Translations under genes and position numbers: made by a program
Assembly (NCBI RefSeq): GCF_963924675.1
Contig: NC_089235.1
Location: 60,880,220-60,944,219, forward strand
Origin: Phocoena phocoena
Lineage: Eukaryota; Chordata; Mammalia; Artiodactyla; Phocoenidae
Reading direction: 5' to 3'
Length of the DNA: 64,000 nucleotides
Shown here: in pieces, positions 60,480-64,000 of the stretch
Position numbering within the stretch: the stretch's first letter is position 1
Layout of the letters: the number at the start of each line of letters is the position of its first letter
The notes under the pieces: model-generated
What the model saw: the letters and a program-made list of their open reading frames with translations, nothing else
Told to the model about the DNA's origin: nothing
The model's database searches: none

Positions 60480-61311
60480 CTGTTTCCTCTTCATTTCTTT
60501 AGTCTGGTGGTCTGGTGGGTTTTTACCTTGCTCCTTGCTCTGCTGTGTATTTCTCTGTCTTCTCATTTTGCTTAACTTACTGTGTTTGGGGTCTCCTTTT
60601 CACAGGCTGCAGGTTCGTAGTTCCCGTTTTTATTTTGGTGTCTGTCCCAGTGGGTAAGGTTGGTTCAGTGCCTTGTGTAGGCTTCCTAGTGGAGAGGACT
60701 GATGCCTGTGTTCTGGTGGGTGGGGCTGGATCTTGTCTTTCTGGTGGGCAGGTCTGCATCTGGTGGTGTGTTTTGGGGGTGTCTGTGAACTTAGTATGAT
60801 TTTAGGCAGCCTCTCTGCTAATGGGTGGGGTTGTGTTCTTGTCTTGGTAGTTGTTTGGCATGCGGTGTCCAGCACTGGAGCTTGCTGGACGTTGGGTAGA
60901 GCTGGGTCTTAGTGCTGAGATGGAGATGTATAGGAGAGCTCTCACCAACTGATGTTATATGGGGCCAGGAGGTCTCTGGTAGTCCAAAGTCCTCAACTTG
61001 GCTCTCCCACCTCAGAGGCTCAGGCTTGATACTAGGCTGGAGCACCAAGACCCTGTCAGCCACACGGCTGTTCTGGCATCAGTGGCCCTGGTCCTGCCCC
61101 TGCCCCTGCTCAGCCTCTGGGCCTGTGCCCGGTCCCGCAACACCGGGCCACGTGCCCCTGGGAACAGGCACCGCACAGTGACTCCTGAGTGGGGAAGTGG
61201 AGGGGGGATGAGCCATCGATGAGGATGGGGTTTGCTTGATAGGTGGTGCAAGCCAGACTCCTTGTGAACAAGTCTGGGACCAGAGGCCTCTGGCCTCCGC
61301 CACACCCCGGT
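60480..61311 (-). promoter_or_regulatory. L1 5' UTR (internal promoter region)
   Basis: About 830 bp, enriched in G+C compared with the window (cctggtcctgcccctgcccc, gtgcccggtcccgcaacacc, cctccgccacaccccggtca). Position upstream of ORF1 and at the 5' boundary identifies it as the L1 promoter-bearing UTR. Presence is clear; activity is unknown. Confidence 0.75.
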
Positions 61312-61317
61312 CAGGAC

Positions 61318-62279
61318 TTTTTAAAAAATTGAATGCATTTTTATAGGGATGCAATATGTTTTTGAATATCTTTGAAGACACTAAAAGAATTTTTTAAAAG
61401 GAGGGTTTTTATTATTCAAAAGTTTCTTTGTACATATTTGACTTTATCTGTAGATTTCCTGCAAATATCTGGTTTATATCTTTATCTCTTAATTAAAAAA
61501 AAAATGAGGCAATGGAGACTAGGGAGGGATTTCTGTGCATGTGCACTGGGCTTGATGCCTGAGTAGTCTGTTACTCAAAATGCTCCCCAAATGCCAAAAC
61601 AAAGATGACCTCACTCTGGAGAGCTAATACCCACAAAATATATTCCAATTCATCCTAGACACATAAAAAATTAACTTTTAAGAGACAGACTGTTTTTTTG
61701 GTTGAGGCATAAACATCTGGCCATTGGGCTTTCTTTCCGCAAGCAGGAATGGGCAAGGAAAAGACTGTTTGATGGAAACTGCTTTACTGATTCCCCATTT
61801 TATGTCCTGTTTTCCACTCCTGTCCCCCAGTCTAGAACCTCTTTGAGATTTTACAGTGAAACTCATTGGCCTCTCTTCTCCTTTCCTTTCTCATTGTTAT
61901 TGCCATCTAATGTTTATATTCCCATACTATTATCTTTAAATGGTATTCAGCAGGAAGAGGACATAGACATCTGTGCTCAGTTTGTGATCAGTATGGATGA
62001 TTGACGAATTTACTTCTTTTTAAAAATTGTTATCATGATAGTATTTTACATATACAAAAGAATATACATCCGCATATATGCACACACAGTAGTGTGCCAC
62101 TGAAAATCTAATAATTTAATCGTTCCTCCATTAACAGACAAGTTATATTGTTTGCCTTTTTTGCCACAACATATTTTGAAAACCCAACCTCCCCCTCCCC
62201 CACCTCCAGCTACTGCCCCATTTTTCCGTTCTCTTCACAGAAACACATCTTGAAAGAATTGTCTGGGGTAACAATCTGT
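61318..62279. other. Unassigned intronic DNA
   Basis: AT-rich flank of the L1; no feature identified apart from short A runs. ORFs on both strands at 61680-62000 mirror each other. Confidence 0.4.
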
Positions 62280-63575
62280 TTCAGCACCTTGTGCTGTCAT
62301 TCTAGTCGGGCTTCACTCCCTCCTCTTCCAACTGAACATGCTCTTGTCATGGCCACTGAGGCATCCAGGGGCTAAGTCCAACATCACTTCTTCCAACATC
62401 GCACATCCCTTCATGTGGCCTCTTGGTTGCACCTGACACCATGAGACACACTGTGATGTTGAAATACTTTCTTCTTCTGGTTTCCATACATCTCGCTCTA
62501 ATGGTTTTCTTTCTACCTCTCCAGTTACTGCCCTTTTTGCTACCTGCTTCTCCTCTGATCCGCTCCTAAATGGTCTGTTTCGGGATTTGATCCTGTAACC
62601 CCTTCTACTTTCTACATGTACTTTCATCTGTGGTAATTTCAAGTCCTACTGGCTTTAAATATTGTTTATAAATCAGTGATGCTGAAGTTTTATACTTCTT
62701 CCTCAATATCTCTAACTTCAACTTATTTAGACAAACTGCCTACACGATGTCTCACTTGGAGCTCCAATAGGACTTTCAATCTCAGCATGTCCGAAACAGA
62801 ATTCACGATTGCCCTCAAATCTGTTCTCCTGCCAGTGTTTCTATGTCTTGGGAGATACTGACCCAAAGACCAGTAATCATCCTTTCATTCCTTGGCTTTC
62901 CCTTACCCCATCCCTAGTACACAAATACATACAATCCATACCAGGACTGTCGAGTCTGCATGGAAAACGTGCCCAGGACCCATATACTTAAGTTTACTCT
63001 TTCCAACCCAAAAAGATAACCATTTGTCACCTAGACTCTGGCAATAATTTTCTATCTCATTTCCCAACTTCCACACTTGCCATCTATAAACTATTCTCCA
63101 TAGCTCAATAAAGACAAACTCTTAAATGTGTAAATCTGATTGAGTTCTTCATTCCCTTTTCCTTCCACTTAGAATAAAATCCAAACTCCATCGTCCAGCC
63201 TACAAGGCCCTTTCCTAGAACATCTCCAACTCTTCTTTGCCTTGGTCTTGATGTTCCTAGACCAAGACCTTCTCATCTTTCCGCTCCTCCAACACACAGA
63301 GCCCATCCCTATTCTAGGGCAAGTACTAAAGGCTAGCTATTCTCTCAGCTGTTCTCATCACTAGCACTGGCTTGTCATTCAGATCTCAGTTTAAATGTCA
63401 TTTCCTCAGGGCTGACTTCCTTGACCATTGAATCATAACTAAACCCCAAGACATTTTTAATGCATTATAGCTCTTCTTGTTATCTAACAGTTTTCCATTT
63501 ACTTGTTTACTCCTATATTCCCTGCACCTAGCACCCAGGCACAAAATAAATACTCTTTAGATGAATAAATCAAAC
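62280..63575 (+). mobile_element. Long L2 LINE copy, sense
   Basis: Follows L2 from the reverse-transcriptase part to the 3' end: ctccagttactgcccttttt, ctcagcatgtccgaaacaga (the highly conserved L2 'actcagcatgtcc' site), aataaaatccaaactccatc, gtccagcctacaaggccctt, catttcctcagggctgactt, and the end ccctgcacctagcacccagg + aataaatac. About 1.3 kb, among the longest L2 copies here. Frames are decayed. Confidence 0.88.
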
Positions 63576-63689
63576 ACTAAATATAGAGCTATCTCCAGAG
63601 TCTGGACTGATTCTTGATTATGATGATGTATAAATTCTAGAAGTGAGATTACAGAATTATGCTTTATCTCCTTGTGTCTTTGCATAGAT

Positions 63690-64000
63690 TGAAAAAATAG
63701 ACTATCTTTTAGTGCAGCTTTAAGGTCACAGCAAAGTTCAGTGGATGGTACAGAGATTTCTCGTATACTTCCGCCCACAAACATGCACAGTCTCCCCCAT
63801 GACCAATACTCCCCACTAGAGAGGTACATTTGTTACAACTGGTGAACCTACATCAATACATCATTATTATCCAAAGTGTCCATAGTTTACATTAGGATTC
63901 ACTCTACGTGTTGCACATTCTGTGTGTTTGGACAGATGGATAATGACAGGTATTCACCAGTATAGTACCATAAAGGGTAGTTTCACTGCCTTAAAAATCT
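63690..64000 (-). mobile_element. Old L1M 3' UTR, runs off the window
   Basis: Antisense: ttttagtgcagctttaaggt, cacagcaaagttcagtggat, acatgcacagtctcccccat, tggtgaacctacatcaatac, tccatagtttacattaggat, agtttcactgccttaaaaat. Matches the 3' UTR of old L1M families closely in order. Confidence 0.88.

Larger units (their letters stand above)
55022..61311 (-). mobile_element. Near full-length L1 with two nested CHR SINEs
   Basis: About 6.3 kb, or about 5.9 kb without the SINEs. From right to left: G+C-rich 5' UTR (about 60480-61311), ORF1 (about 59400-60480), ORF2 (about 55440-59390), 3' UTR and A-tail remnant (55022-55440). Both ORFs carry frameshifts, stops and SINE insertions, so it is dead. The short repeat caggac at 55016-55021 and 61312-61317 is consistent with a target duplication, making the 5' boundary close to the true start. 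It is the only L1 here reaching its 5' UTR. Confidence 0.95.
39431..64000 (-). other. SAMD12: SAMD12 intron upstream of the SAM-domain exon (partial)
   Basis: This runs from the tatttatag acceptor at 39431 rightward past the window edge. It is dense in L1 and CHR SINE insertions and contains no other coding exon that I can support. Its size is consistent with the large 5' introns of mammalian SAMD12. Confidence 0.8.

Noticed and set aside
62148..62861. Frames in 62.1-62.9 kb resembling secreted or membrane peptides
   Set aside because: They lie in or next to the pyrimidine-rich coding strand of a decayed L2.

Overview
This is vertebrate nuclear DNA, almost certainly from a cetacean and most likely a toothed whale. 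The lineage call rests on the repeats. At least thirteen tRNA-Glu-derived SINEs of the CHR type (named for Cetacea, Hippopotamus, Ruminantia) are present, with the head gcttccctggtggcgcagtg. There are also many copies of the cetartiodactyl L1 3' end. I saw no BovB or Bov-tA elements, which would be expected in a ruminant. MIR, L2, MaLR LTR, hAT and Tigger relics form the older eutherian background. Nothing is prokaryotic, and there are no operons, CRISPR arrays or free-standing RNA genes.

The only functional coding sequence I can support is one 130-bp exon on the minus strand (39301-39430). It encodes the first part of the SAM domain of SAMD12 and has good splice sites at both ends. The rest of the window is SAMD12 intron: the downstream intron lies to the left of the exon (1-39300) and the upstream intron to the right (39431-64000). 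Most long open frames are antisense readings of L1, SINE or L2 copies, or readings of simple repeats.

Layout. 1-5 kb: an L1 3' tail, MIR relics, a long-form CHR SINE, and an ancient L2 carrying an eight-copy 29-bp minisatellite. 5-13 kb: mostly unassigned DNA with a CA repeat, old L1 pieces and a 252-nt polypurine tract. 13.7-14.7 kb: two adjacent MLT1-like LTRs. 19-26 kb: a truncated L1, several SINEs (one inserted into a hAT-type element) and L2. 29-32 kb: ancient antisense L1 segments and a Tigger-type MITE. 33.7-38.1 kb: two SINEs, a G-rich tract and MIRs. 39.3 kb: the SAMD12 exon. 40.7-47.4 kb: an L1-rich stretch with three copies bearing 5' inversions inside 2 kb. 48-50 kb: three compact CHR SINEs and an L2. 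51-53 kb: L1 and MaLR LTR. 55.0-61.3 kb: a near full-length but dead L1 on the minus strand, with two CHR SINEs inside it and a third beside its 3' end. 62.3-63.6 kb: a long L2. 63.7 kb to the end: an old L1 3' UTR.

I found no undescribed biological system. The most informative structures are the cluster of 5'-inverted L1s, the nested L1/SINE locus, the minisatellite born inside an L2, and two tracts likely to form non-B DNA. All repeat family names come from memory of consensus sequences and were not checked with a repeat search.
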